The notes beneath the pieces are model-generated. The model was not told the origin of the DNA. It ran no database searches and saw only the letters and a program-made list of their open reading frames with translations. Both the position numbers and the translations under genes were made by a program. 64,000 bases of DNA from Pseudomonadota bacterium (lineage in GTDB: Bacteria > Pseudomonadota > Gammaproteobacteria > Burkholderiales > Ferrovaceae), in contig JAKBLB010000001.1 in NCBI GenBank assembly GCA_021832305.1, positions 1 to 64,000 on the forward strand, written 5' to 3'. Below are positions 27,461 to 34,199 of this stretch, piece after piece. Each line of letters begins with the position of its first letter. Position 1 is the first letter of the stretch.

Positions 27461-27600
27461 ACCGTTGACGAACAGGATGATGTCCGGCCGGCGAGTATGG
27501 TGCGGCCCCTTGATCGAAAACTGGTTGATGGCTAGCCATTCAGTCGATCAGGCGCACGAAATCACCGCGCGTTTCGCCATCCTGCTGGTATTGCACCGGC
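27342..27600 (-). pseudogene. hsdR remnant: N-terminal fragment joined to C-terminal stub
   Basis: Bases 27342-27460 encode the last about 39 residues of HsdR (KVLLTKYKYPPDKQPG ... WAVEGA). Immediately upstream on the minus strand, 27461-27540, another frame encodes WLAINQFSIKG and RRPDIILFVNG, the nuclease-domain start of a different HsdR lineage (compare WLIVNQFTVKG and RPDMVAFVNG in the intact gene). The join is out of frame and removes roughly 900 residues. The N-terminal part continues into the chimeric ORF at 27540. Confidence 0.8.
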
Positions 27601-28043
27601 ACCCCGCCTACCAACAGTTTGTGGAAGTGGCGGTTCGCCGCCAACTGTGCTGGGATACCCAAGTCCATATTCTGTTCCAGCTCCTCCTGAATCTCGATGA
27701 GGTTGTTGGCGGTGATCAGGCTGGTACGGCGTACCTGCTCATAGCCCAGCCGCAGCGCCTGCCGGTAGCATTGCACTTCCTTGGCGGCGAGGTTGGTCAC
27801 GGCTTCCGGCAGCACCTCGTTCTTGAAGATCTCGTCCTGCGTGGTGACAATATTCTCGATCTCGGAACTGTCCTTGGCTTCCTGCATGCCCAGCGCATTG
27901 ATGAGGATGCCCTGATTGGGGATGGAGGCGGCAATGCCCTTCAACTCCGCCAGCTTGCGGCTGCTGCTCGCCAACTTCTTGAGAATGGCAGGCGTATCGA
28001 AGCGTCCGGCATCCAGTTGCTCAAGTGGTGCGATGGTGACCAT
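27540..28043 (-). pseudogene. Fic N-terminal domain fused in frame to an HsdR fragment
   Basis: The 167-codon ORF starts with a Fic_N domain: IPNQGILINALGMQEAKDSS followed by EIENIVTT, where S59-xxx-E63-N64 is the class II Fic autoinhibitory motif. It continues to LIEIQEELEQN near 113. The remainder, FHKLLVGGVPVQYQ ... GDFVRLID, is the N-terminal region of type I HsdR proteins, not Fic. The catalytic HPFxxGNGR motif of Fic is absent. It therefore has no AMPylation activity and is a rearrangement product. Confidence 0.75.
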
Positions 28044-28188
28044 CTTGTGATATCCCCAAACTTTCCATGTATAAAAAAGGTGCTTTTCTATATATTCTAA
28101 ACCCGATATGTATAGAAAGTGGGGATTTGTGTAGATATGCGGGGATGGGTGGTTAGAAAACGGGAATTTTTATCGCATGGGTCAAGGC

Positions 28189-28356
28189 TTATGCCTCGGC
28201 CGCCTCGAGCAGAACTTCCGCCTCCGGCAGGCGCAACTGGACGGAGATAAGGCGGGGCAGCAGGGTGTCGCGGAGGATGGCGAGGGTTTGGGCGTTACTT
28301 TCATTCAACGCGATCCGAGACATTTCCTCGATTCGTTTGCGAATGACCAGACTTGT
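28189..28356 (-). pseudogene. hsdS C-terminal remnant
   Basis: The minus-strand frame encodes NAQTLAILRDTLLPRLISVQ and then LRLPEAEVLLEAAEA before the stop at 28189. This is the terminal conserved helix of HsdS (compare LTQLRDLLLPRLISGKLRV in the intact gene at 19003). The 5' side is cut by the IS66-like end at 28357. It is a leftover of a second type I locus. Confidence 0.75.
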
Positions 28357-28571
28357 GTAAACGGTAACTGAGCGGCGTTGTATTTTCGCAGAGTGATTTT
28401 CCCCATACTTCTCCCAGATTTTAACGAGGGAGAAAGGAAATGGGTACGAAGCGCGTGGGCGGAAGAATCCGTTACAGCAAACAGGAGTGGCGCACATGGG
28501 TGTCGGAATTTATGGCCAGTGGTCGGGACCCCCTCGTTTTATGCCAGGACAAGGGACTGAATCCGGCGTGA
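28357..28571 (+). mobile_element. IS66-family left end with truncated first ORF
   Basis: The element starts GTAAACGGTAACTGAGC at 28357, then a 43-codon ORF from ATG 28440 (strong GAGGGAGAAAGGAA binding site) encodes RYSKQEWRTWVSEFMASGRD, matching the opening helix of IS66 TnpA proteins. TGA at 28569 ends it prematurely. No other IS66 genes follow, so the element is a 5' remnant inserted in the hsdS fragment. Confidence 0.65.
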
Positions 28572-28617
28572 CGCGACATCTTCCCTGACACCGGGGGGGG
28601 ACAGAGCCATTGGCGAC

Positions 28618-28941
28618 TCAGATCACACCGACGACCAGCAGCAATGCCCGATCAACCTTCTTCATCCTCTCTTCATCGAGACGGCCAAATGATTCGCTGA
28701 TTTTGGTACGCGGTAGCGTCGAAAGTTTGTCCACCATGACTTGCGAAAGCGTGCGCAATCCATTGGCTGGACTTGGCTCCACGGTCACGCGAAATGCGGC
28801 ATTGCGCAGATCGCTTGTGACCGGACAGAGCATAACGCTTTCCAAATCTGTCAAAAGGTCGGATTGAACGACCAAGGCTGGTCGCGGTTTGCCATAGTCA
28901 CCCTGCAGAGAAACCGTGACCAAATCGCCTCGTTGCGTCAT
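28618..28941 (-). CDS. mazF: MazF/PemK-family toxin
   Basis: MazF toxins are ribosome-independent mRNA interferases. The 107-residue protein begins MTQRGDLVTVSLQGDYGKPR with the family RGD-x-V and G-x-x-KPRPALVVQ pattern, followed by VMLCPVTSDL. ATG 28941 overlaps the antitoxin stop as ATGA, the usual coupling. Full family length, no obvious damage. It lies at the edge of the accessory island. Confidence 0.9.
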   Translation of the reverse strand: MTQRGDLVTVSLQGDYGKPRPALVVQSDLLTDLESVMLCPVTSDLRNAAFRVTVEPSPANGLRTLSQVMVDKLSTLPRTKISESFGRLDEERMKKVDRALLLVVGVI

Positions 28942-29159
28942 GCCCAACCCTCAACGTGGGTCGCCGCCTCTTCGGTAAAGCGCAAAACGTCGGCCTCTGC
29001 CGGGTCGCCCTTGAGGTTTTGGCACTGCTGCCGTACCTGTGCCGCGAACTCAGGCGAGCGGGTGTCCGGCACCCAAAACTGAACGGGACGTAGCCCCGCC
29101 GCACGCATCCGCTCGCGGTGACGCGCCACCTTGCTGGTCGATTCGTGGATTGGTGGCAT
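28938..29159 (-). CDS. mazE: MazE-type antitoxin (DUF3018 family)
   Basis: The 73-residue protein has the DUF3018 signature RHRERMRAAGLRPVQFWVPD and TRSPEFAAQVRQQ. These small proteins are antitoxins paired with MazF. ATG 29159 is chosen because GGAGG lies six bases upstream; ATG 29171 would place that site inside the gene. The stop overlaps mazF by four bases. As in related pairs the antitoxin, alone or with the toxin, should repress its own promoter. Confidence 0.88.
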   Translation of the reverse strand: MPPIHESTSKVARHRERMRAAGLRPVQFWVPDTRSPEFAAQVRQQCQNLKGDPAEADVLRFTEEAATHVEGWA

Positions 29160-29214
29160 GATGTCCTCCATTGGTTGAATGTTAGGTTACATGGTACTGT
29201 ACATGCAACCATGA

Positions 29215-29230
29215 TGCAACTCAAGTTGCA
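29215..29230. promoter_or_regulatory. Palindrome TGCAAC-TCAA-GTTGCA upstream of mazEF
   Basis: A perfect 6-bp-arm inverted repeat lies 56 bases upstream of the mazE start, and an adjoining CATG-GTACTGTA-CATG imperfect palindrome lies between the two (29190-29206). Position and symmetry fit an autoregulatory operator. Confidence 0.5.
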
Positions 29231-29319
29231 CCACAGTTTCGTGCAGAGGACTCCTGAGCGATTCCCCCTCCCGCGCGGCTTCCTCATGCAGTAGTAGCGT
29301 ATTCTGGTACCGTAGTCGC

Positions 29320-29535
29320 CTATGCCTGCGCCACCGGACGAATTAAATCCATTCCGCGAAAGGTGGAGCAGCGCTGAAATACTTCCGTCGTCGGTTTCAC
29401 CTTCTTCTGGTGACAGAACTTTGCCGCCAACTTCGCCAGTCCCTTGATGTCCCGTCCGGTTGCGGTCGGGAACATTTCCACCAACTCGTCTACCAGTATC
29501 GCATCGACGTTCAGTTCAAATTGATCTACCCTCAT
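29320..29535 (-). pseudogene. Possible AAA+ ATPase C-terminal remnant
   Basis: The 71-codon frame has FPTATGRDIKGLAKLAAKF and EVFQRCSTFRGMD. The GRD-[IV]-K-x-L-x-K-L-A and C-x-x-FRG patterns recall the C-terminal lid of a AAA+ ATPase found in mobile regions, but this is from memory. Its apparent ATG overlaps the stop of the TPR gene as ATGA, so it could also be a genuine small coupled gene. It has a full-length open frame but no Walker motifs. Confidence 0.35.
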
Positions 29536-31142
29536 GCGGGAGCGAATAAGGCGCGGGCGGCATTCAGTGCTTCTTCGAAGGCAGGACGGCGATAATCCCA
29601 GATCCTGTCTTCGGGAGGAGGATGCAGGACCATGGTGGCGTTGGCCTCGAACAGCAAAACGTTTCCCTCATGGTCGAGGGTGAAGTCCATGCCGCCGTAG
29701 TCCAGTCCCAGACGGAGTTGAAGGGTTTCGAGGGCGCTGACTGCCGAACTTCCGAGAAAAGTCCGGTAGTCTTCCAGAAAAGCCTGTTCCTCCTCCCGAA
29801 AGTCGGGACGGGTGGTCATTTCCGCGCTGAAGTAATGCACCTTCCACTGGGAGGACAGCGCGAGGTGGATGGGGTAGAGGTTCCCGCCCAGAGTCATGAT
29901 CCGGAATTTTCGGTAGATCTCATCCTGACCTTGGGTGGGCAGGCATTCCAGAACCAGCAGGGAGGGACCGGGCAGGCGTTCCAGCAGAACGGGCAGATCG
30001 TCGGCCCGTTCTGCACGCTCGAAATATTGTCCGCCATGAAAACCGGGTGCCCTCAGCAAGAGAGGAAAGTGGTACCCCTGATCCAGTAGCCAGTGCTCCA
30101 GACGATGGGCGGATTCCCGGCAGGAGTCATCTTGAGGGGAGCGCGGGAACTCTACCGTGCGGGCATTTCTCAGATACGGGATCCCCGCGCTCAGCCGAAC
30201 CAGCCGGCTCCGGGCAGTGGCCTGAACACGTTGCGGATCATTGCGTGCCGGTATCCGCGACGCACCCTGTGGCCAGCGTTGGAGCGCACGGGTCAGGGCA
30301 TCCGGGCAACGGTCGGCATCACCCACCGCGTTGAAGAGAAGATCGTGGGGAGGGAGCGGCGCATTTTCCGGAAAAAATTCCAGGGCCAGAATCCGGGTAT
30401 GGTGGCGCTGGCGGTCCAACAGCGGTTGCCAGGGGATATTGCCATCGGCGGCCGAGGCCAGGATCAGCAGGGTGGGCAATACACTGCCGTGCCCCGGTAG
30501 AAAAATTTCCGGTTCTGGCCCGTAACCCAACTGGCGATGGACTTCCGCCTTGTTTTCCTGGCCCAGGCGGCTGGCGCTGGTCGCCAGTCCGCGGTGGGCA
30601 TCGAGTAAGTCAGGGCTTACCGTTAGAACCTGTTCGAACAGGCAGGCCGCTTCCTCGTTTTCCTGTTGACTCAGCGCCACATGAGCCAGATTGAGCAAAG
30701 CCCCGGTATGCTGCGGATCGAGGGCAAGCGCGGCATGGAAAGCGGTCTTGGCGGCTTCGAGATGATCGGTGCTCACCAGGCCGGTGCCCAGATTGACCCA
30801 GGCCCCCAGATGGGTGGGATCGAGGGTTAATACGGCCAGATACTGGTCACGGGCCAGGAGAAGGGATTCGCGGGTCCCCGGCCGAGCCAGAAAATTGGCC
30901 CAGTTGAAGCGCAGGCCCGGGCTGTCCGGTGCCAACCGAATCGCTGCTTCATGATGCCGGCGCGCTTCATTTTCCTGTCCCAGACGTTCCTCGGCCAAAG
31001 CCAGATTGGCCAGTATCAGGGGATGAGGGTGATGCATCTCCAAGGTTCGGAGGGCTTCATGGGCAAGGAGCCACAGACCTGACTGGAGGAGGGCGAGCGC
31101 AGCATGAAACCGAATCTCTTCCTCTTCCGTCAGGGGGGACAT
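29532..31142 (-). CDS. TPR-repeat protein with C-terminal ATP-grasp-like domain
   Basis: The 536-residue protein has about five tetratricopeptide units in residues 5-215 (for example AVLTLDPTHLGAWVNLGTGL and ALALDPQHTGALLNLAHVAL), a linker, and a C-terminal half resembling RimK/glutathione-synthetase ATP-grasp enzymes: KFRIMTLGGNLYPIHLALSS, then LDYGGMDFTLDHEGNVLLFE followed by ANATM, with the metal-ligand Asp/Glu/Asn residues. It may ligate amino acids to a protein or peptide held by the TPRs. ATG 31142 directly follows the aspS stop (TAAATG), so it is the last gene of the fmdB-DUF502-aspS unit. Confidence 0.75.
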   Translation of the reverse strand: MSPLTEEEEIRFHAALALLQSGLWLLAHEALRTLEMHHPHPLILANLALAEERLGQENEARRHHEAAIRLAPDSPGLRFNWANFLARPGTRESLLLARDQYLAVLTLDPTHLGAWVNLGTGLVSTDHLEAAKTAFHAALALDPQHTGALLNLAHVALSQQENEEAACLFEQVLTVSPDLLDAHRGLATSASRLGQENKAEVHRQLGYGPEPEIFLPGHGSVLPTLLILASAADGNIPWQPLLDRQRHHTRILALEFFPENAPLPPHDLLFNAVGDADRCPDALTRALQRWPQGASRIPARNDPQRVQATARSRLVRLSAGIPYLRNARTVEFPRSPQDDSCRESAHRLEHWLLDQGYHFPLLLRAPGFHGGQYFERAERADDLPVLLERLPGPSLLVLECLPTQGQDEIYRKFRIMTLGGNLYPIHLALSSQWKVHYFSAEMTTRPDFREEEQAFLEDYRTFLGSSAVSALETLQLRLGLDYGGMDFTLDHEGNVLLFEANATMVLHPPPEDRIWDYRRPAFEEALNAARALFAPA

Positions 31143-32906
31143 TTAGCGCACTTTGATATGCAGTTCACGCAATTGCTGCTCAGAGACCTTGCTGGGCGCC
31201 TGGGTCAGCAGACATTGGGCCCGCTGGGTCTTGGGAAAGGCGATGACATCACGGATATGTTCCGCGCCGGTCATCATGGCTACCAGTCGATCAAAGCCGA
31301 AGGCAATTCCGCCGTGGGGTGGTGCGCCGTACTGGAGGGCATCGAGGAGAAAGCCAAATTTGGCCTGTGCTTCTTCAGGGCCGATATTGAGGGCGCTGAA
31401 GACTTTGGACTGGATATCGGCGCGGTGGATCCGCACGGACCCACCGCCGATTTCCCAGCCATTGAGGACCATGTCATAGGCTTGAGCCAGCGCCTGGGAA
31501 GGGTCGTTGTCGAGAAAGGCTTCGTGGCCTTCCCTGGGGGCCGTGAAGGGGTGATGCAAGGCGACCCAGCGCTGACTGTCAGCGTCAAACTCAAACATGG
31601 GAAAGTCTACGACCCACAGAGGCTTCCAGCCGCCCGTGGAGAACCCGCGTTCATGTCCCAACTTGACGCGCAGGGCCCCCAGGGCATCGTTCACCACCTT
31701 GGCGTGGTCGGCGCCAAAGAAGATCAGGTCATCATTTTCCGCGCCGGTGCGTTCCAGGATCAGGCGCAGTGTGGATTCATCCAGGAATTTGACGATTGGA
31801 GATTGCAGCCCCTGGTCGTTGGGTTGGGTGCGGTCATTGACTTTGATGTAGGCCAACCCCTTCGCGCCATAAATCTTGACAAAGGTTGTGTAGTCGTCGA
31901 TTTCCTTGCGCGTCAGGGAACCTCCTCCGGGAATGCGCAGGGCGGCAACCCGTCCGTCCTTCAGATCGGCAGCGGCGCGGAACACCTTGAAATCCACCTG
32001 CTTCATGGCATCGGTCAACTCGGTGAATTCGAGGGGGATGCGCAGGTCAGGCTTGTCCGAGCCATAACGGTGCATGGCTTCGGCCCAGGTCAGACGAGGG
32101 AATGGGGCGCCCAGATCCGCATGGATGGTGGTCTGAAAGAGGTGGCGAGCCAATCCTTCCATCATCTCCATGATTTCAGGCGCGGCAAGGAAGGAAGTTT
32201 CGATATCGATCTGGGTGAATTCCGGTTGACGATCAGCCCGCAGATCTTCGTCGCGAAAACATTTGGTGATCTGATAATAACGATCAAAGCCGGAGACCAT
32301 CAGCAGTTGTTTGAACAGTTGGGGCGATTGGGGCAAGGCATAGAATTCGCCATGATGAACGCGGCTCGGCACCAGATAATCCCGCGCCCCTTCCGGTGTG
32401 GACTTGGTCAGCATGGGGGTTTCGATGTCGATGAACCCCAGATCGTCCAGATAACGGCGCACAGCCATGGCGACCCGATAGCGCAACTGAAAGTTCTGTT
32501 GCATTACCGGGCGGCGCAGATCGAGGTAGCGGTATTCGAGGCGCACTTGTTCGGACAGATTGTCGTCATCCAGCATGAAGGGGGGGGTGAGCGATGGGTT
32601 CAGGACCTCCAGTTGGTGGGCCACGACCTCGATTTCTCCACTCTTCAATTGCTCGTTGCGGGTGCCTTCCGGACGCAGTCGGACCTGCCCGGATACCTTC
32701 AGGACGAATTCGTTACGGATGCCGCAAGCAGTGGCGAAGGTGGCTGTATCCTCCGGATTGGCGACGATCTGGACCAATCCTGCGCGGTCGCGCAGATCGA
32801 TGAAGATGACCCCTCCATGATCGCGACGGCGGTGAGCCCAGCCAAACAGGGTGACGGTGTGATTCAGGTGGCGGCGGTCGATCAGACCGCAATAGTCAGT
32901 ACGCAT
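31143..32906 (-). CDS. aspS: Aspartyl-tRNA synthetase
   Basis: AspRS charges tRNA-Asp (or Asp and Asn in non-discriminating forms). The 587-residue bacterial-type class II enzyme has the N-terminal OB anticodon domain ([20 protein letters not shown]), motif 2 [20 protein letters not shown], the GAD insertion, and motif 3 [13 protein letters not shown]. Length is normal. It follows the DUF502 gene by 42 bases. Confidence 0.97.
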   Translation of the reverse strand: MRTDYCGLIDRRHLNHTVTLFGWAHRRRDHGGVIFIDLRDRAGLVQIVANPEDTATFATACGIRNEFVLKVSGQVRLRPEGTRNEQLKSGEIEVVAHQLEVLNPSLTPPFMLDDDNLSEQVRLEYRYLDLRRPVMQQNFQLRYRVAMAVRRYLDDLGFIDIETPMLTKSTPEGARDYLVPSRVHHGEFYALPQSPQLFKQLLMVSGFDRYYQITKCFRDEDLRADRQPEFTQIDIETSFLAAPEIMEMMEGLARHLFQTTIHADLGAPFPRLTWAEAMHRYGSDKPDLRIPLEFTELTDAMKQVDFKVFRAAADLKDGRVAALRIPGGGSLTRKEIDDYTTFVKIYGAKGLAYIKVNDRTQPNDQGLQSPIVKFLDESTLRLILERTGAENDDLIFFGADHAKVVNDALGALRVKLGHERGFSTGGWKPLWVVDFPMFEFDADSQRWVALHHPFTAPREGHEAFLDNDPSQALAQAYDMVLNGWEIGGGSVRIHRADIQSKVFSALNIGPEEAQAKFGFLLDALQYGAPPHGGIAFGFDRLVAMMTGAEHIRDVIAFPKTQRAQCLLTQAPSKVSEQQLRELHIKVR

Positions 32907-32948
32907 GAACAGAAAGTCTCAAGAGATGGAACGGGACAAACGACAACA

Positions 32949-33560
32949 TTATATAGTCTTCGGGGGTTGCTTCTGACGGGGTTCCACGACTCCCATGGAG
33001 ATGATGTGTTTGAGCGCATCATCCACCGAAATGTCCAACTCGATGACTGCTCGACAGGGGACCATGAGAAAGAAGCCGGAAGTCGGATTGGGTGTGGTCG
33101 GTACATATACGTTCAGGTGAGGTTCGCCCAGATGTTCCGCCACCAGCCCCTGCGGGATCCCGGTCTGAAACGCCAGGGTCCAGCTGTCGGCATGAGGGTA
33201 GCGGATCAGCAAGACTTTGCGAAAAGCTTGCCCCGAACTGGAGAAGAGGGTGTCGCTGACCTGTTTGACACTGCTGTAGATACTATTGACGACGGGAATT
33301 TTGTCGAGCAGGCGTTCCCCCAGCGTCAACAGGCGTTGTCCAAGGAAATTGGCCGCCACGGCGCCGGTCAGGAGCACGATACACAGGGCGAGAAGCACCC
33401 CCAATCCGGGGACATTCATGCCAAACAGGGCCTCTGGACGCAAGTTCAGAGGCAGCAGGAAGAGCGTCTGATCGAGGGTGGTGACGATGACTCGCAGAAC
33501 CCACAGGGTGATGACTACCGGGATCAGGACCACGATTCCGGTGATGAAATAGCGCTTCAT
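32949..33560 (-). CDS. DUF502 family membrane protein
   Basis: The 203-residue protein begins MKRYFITGIVVLIPVVITLW, with a second hydrophobic span near residues 50-75 (GMNVPGLGVLLALCIVLLTG) and a soluble tail with KVLLIRYPHADSWTLAFQTG and PTTPNPTSGFFLMVP, all DUF502 hallmarks. Function is unknown; it commonly neighbours aspS in betaproteobacteria. ATG 33560 overlaps the fmdB-like stop as ATGA. Confidence 0.9.
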   Translation of the reverse strand: MKRYFITGIVVLIPVVITLWVLRVIVTTLDQTLFLLPLNLRPEALFGMNVPGLGVLLALCIVLLTGAVAANFLGQRLLTLGERLLDKIPVVNSIYSSVKQVSDTLFSSSGQAFRKVLLIRYPHADSWTLAFQTGIPQGLVAEHLGEPHLNVYVPTTPNPTSGFFLMVPCRAVIELDISVDDALKHIISMGVVEPRQKQPPKTI

Positions 33561-33859
33561 CCGCAGGCCGGACAGGGACCGTTGGCACAGGGCGGCGGGG
33601 CGGCTTCGGTGCTGTGGGCCGAACTTTGCGAGGTGTCGCTTCGCTCTGTCCCTGCGAGAGGTTTTTGCGTAGCGCCACCTCCTTTGAAATCCGTGGCATA
33701 CCAGCCACTACCCTTCAACTGAAAACCTGCCGCCGTCAACTTTTTGGACAGGGTGGCCTGACCACAGGCAGGACATTGGGAGGGGGCTGGATCGGAAATC
33801 TTTTGCAGGACTTCGATTTCCTTGCCACAATTCGTGCAACGATAATCGTAAAGAGGCAT
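33557..33859 (-). CDS. FmdB-type zinc-ribbon regulatory protein
   Basis: The 100-residue protein starts MPLYDYRCTNCGKEIEVLQK and has two CxxC pairs (C8/C11 and C28/C31), the zinc ribbon of the FmdB family, then a low-complexity tail with a terminal Cys-rich CANGPCPACG. Role unknown, possibly regulatory or in protein maturation. ATG 33859 has an AAGGAGATTACCCATC upstream. It leads the aspS operon. Confidence 0.9.
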   Translation of the reverse strand: MPLYDYRCTNCGKEIEVLQKISDPAPSQCPACGQATLSKKLTAAGFQLKGSGWYATDFKGGGATQKPLAGTERSDTSQSSAHSTEAAPPPCANGPCPACG

Positions 33860-34199
33860 GATGGGTAATCTCCTTGAAAGGGGTTCGCAAGGATGGCCTC
33901 GGTAGGCGGCACCTCGCAATTTCGCCGGACGGGCGAGAGGGTGAGGATCCTTGAGGGACCGAGACTCGAACCCGCAGGCTCTTCCGTACGACTTAGAAAC
34001 AATTATTGGGGATAATAGCATAGGAAGACGGTCGCCTATGAGTCCGTCACTCCAGGAAAAAGCAGTTCGCAGGGACAAGGCTAGGAGAGGCTGCGCAAAA
34101 TCATGAGGAATGGGAACCTAAACCGAATCAAGGGTTCTATGGATGGACTCGGTGGCGCAAGATTCCTGAAAATAAATAATGGACGAGGAGACAGGCAGA
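33860..34199. other. Divergent intergenic region with a tRNA-like fragment
   Basis: No gene could be supported in these 340 bases between fmdB-like (minus) and the M16 protease (plus). On the minus strand, 33955-34000 reads like the 3' half of a tRNA: a T-arm with GGTTCGAGTC and a TTTCTAAG that could be an anticodon loop, but no matching 5' acceptor strand is present. An attL/attR-like tRNA scar is possible. Confidence 0.35.

Noticed and set aside
27120-28100. A 326-codon plus-strand frame across the right repeat copy and the fic/hsdR remnants
   Set aside because: The minus strand shows clear HsdR and Fic segments; the plus frame has no family features and spans the repeat boundary.
31104-33722. 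An 872-codon open frame on the plus strand opposite aspS, DUF502 and fmdB
   Set aside because: It is the antisense shadow of GC-rich genes with strong family matches on the minus strand; its own translation has no domain or plausible start.
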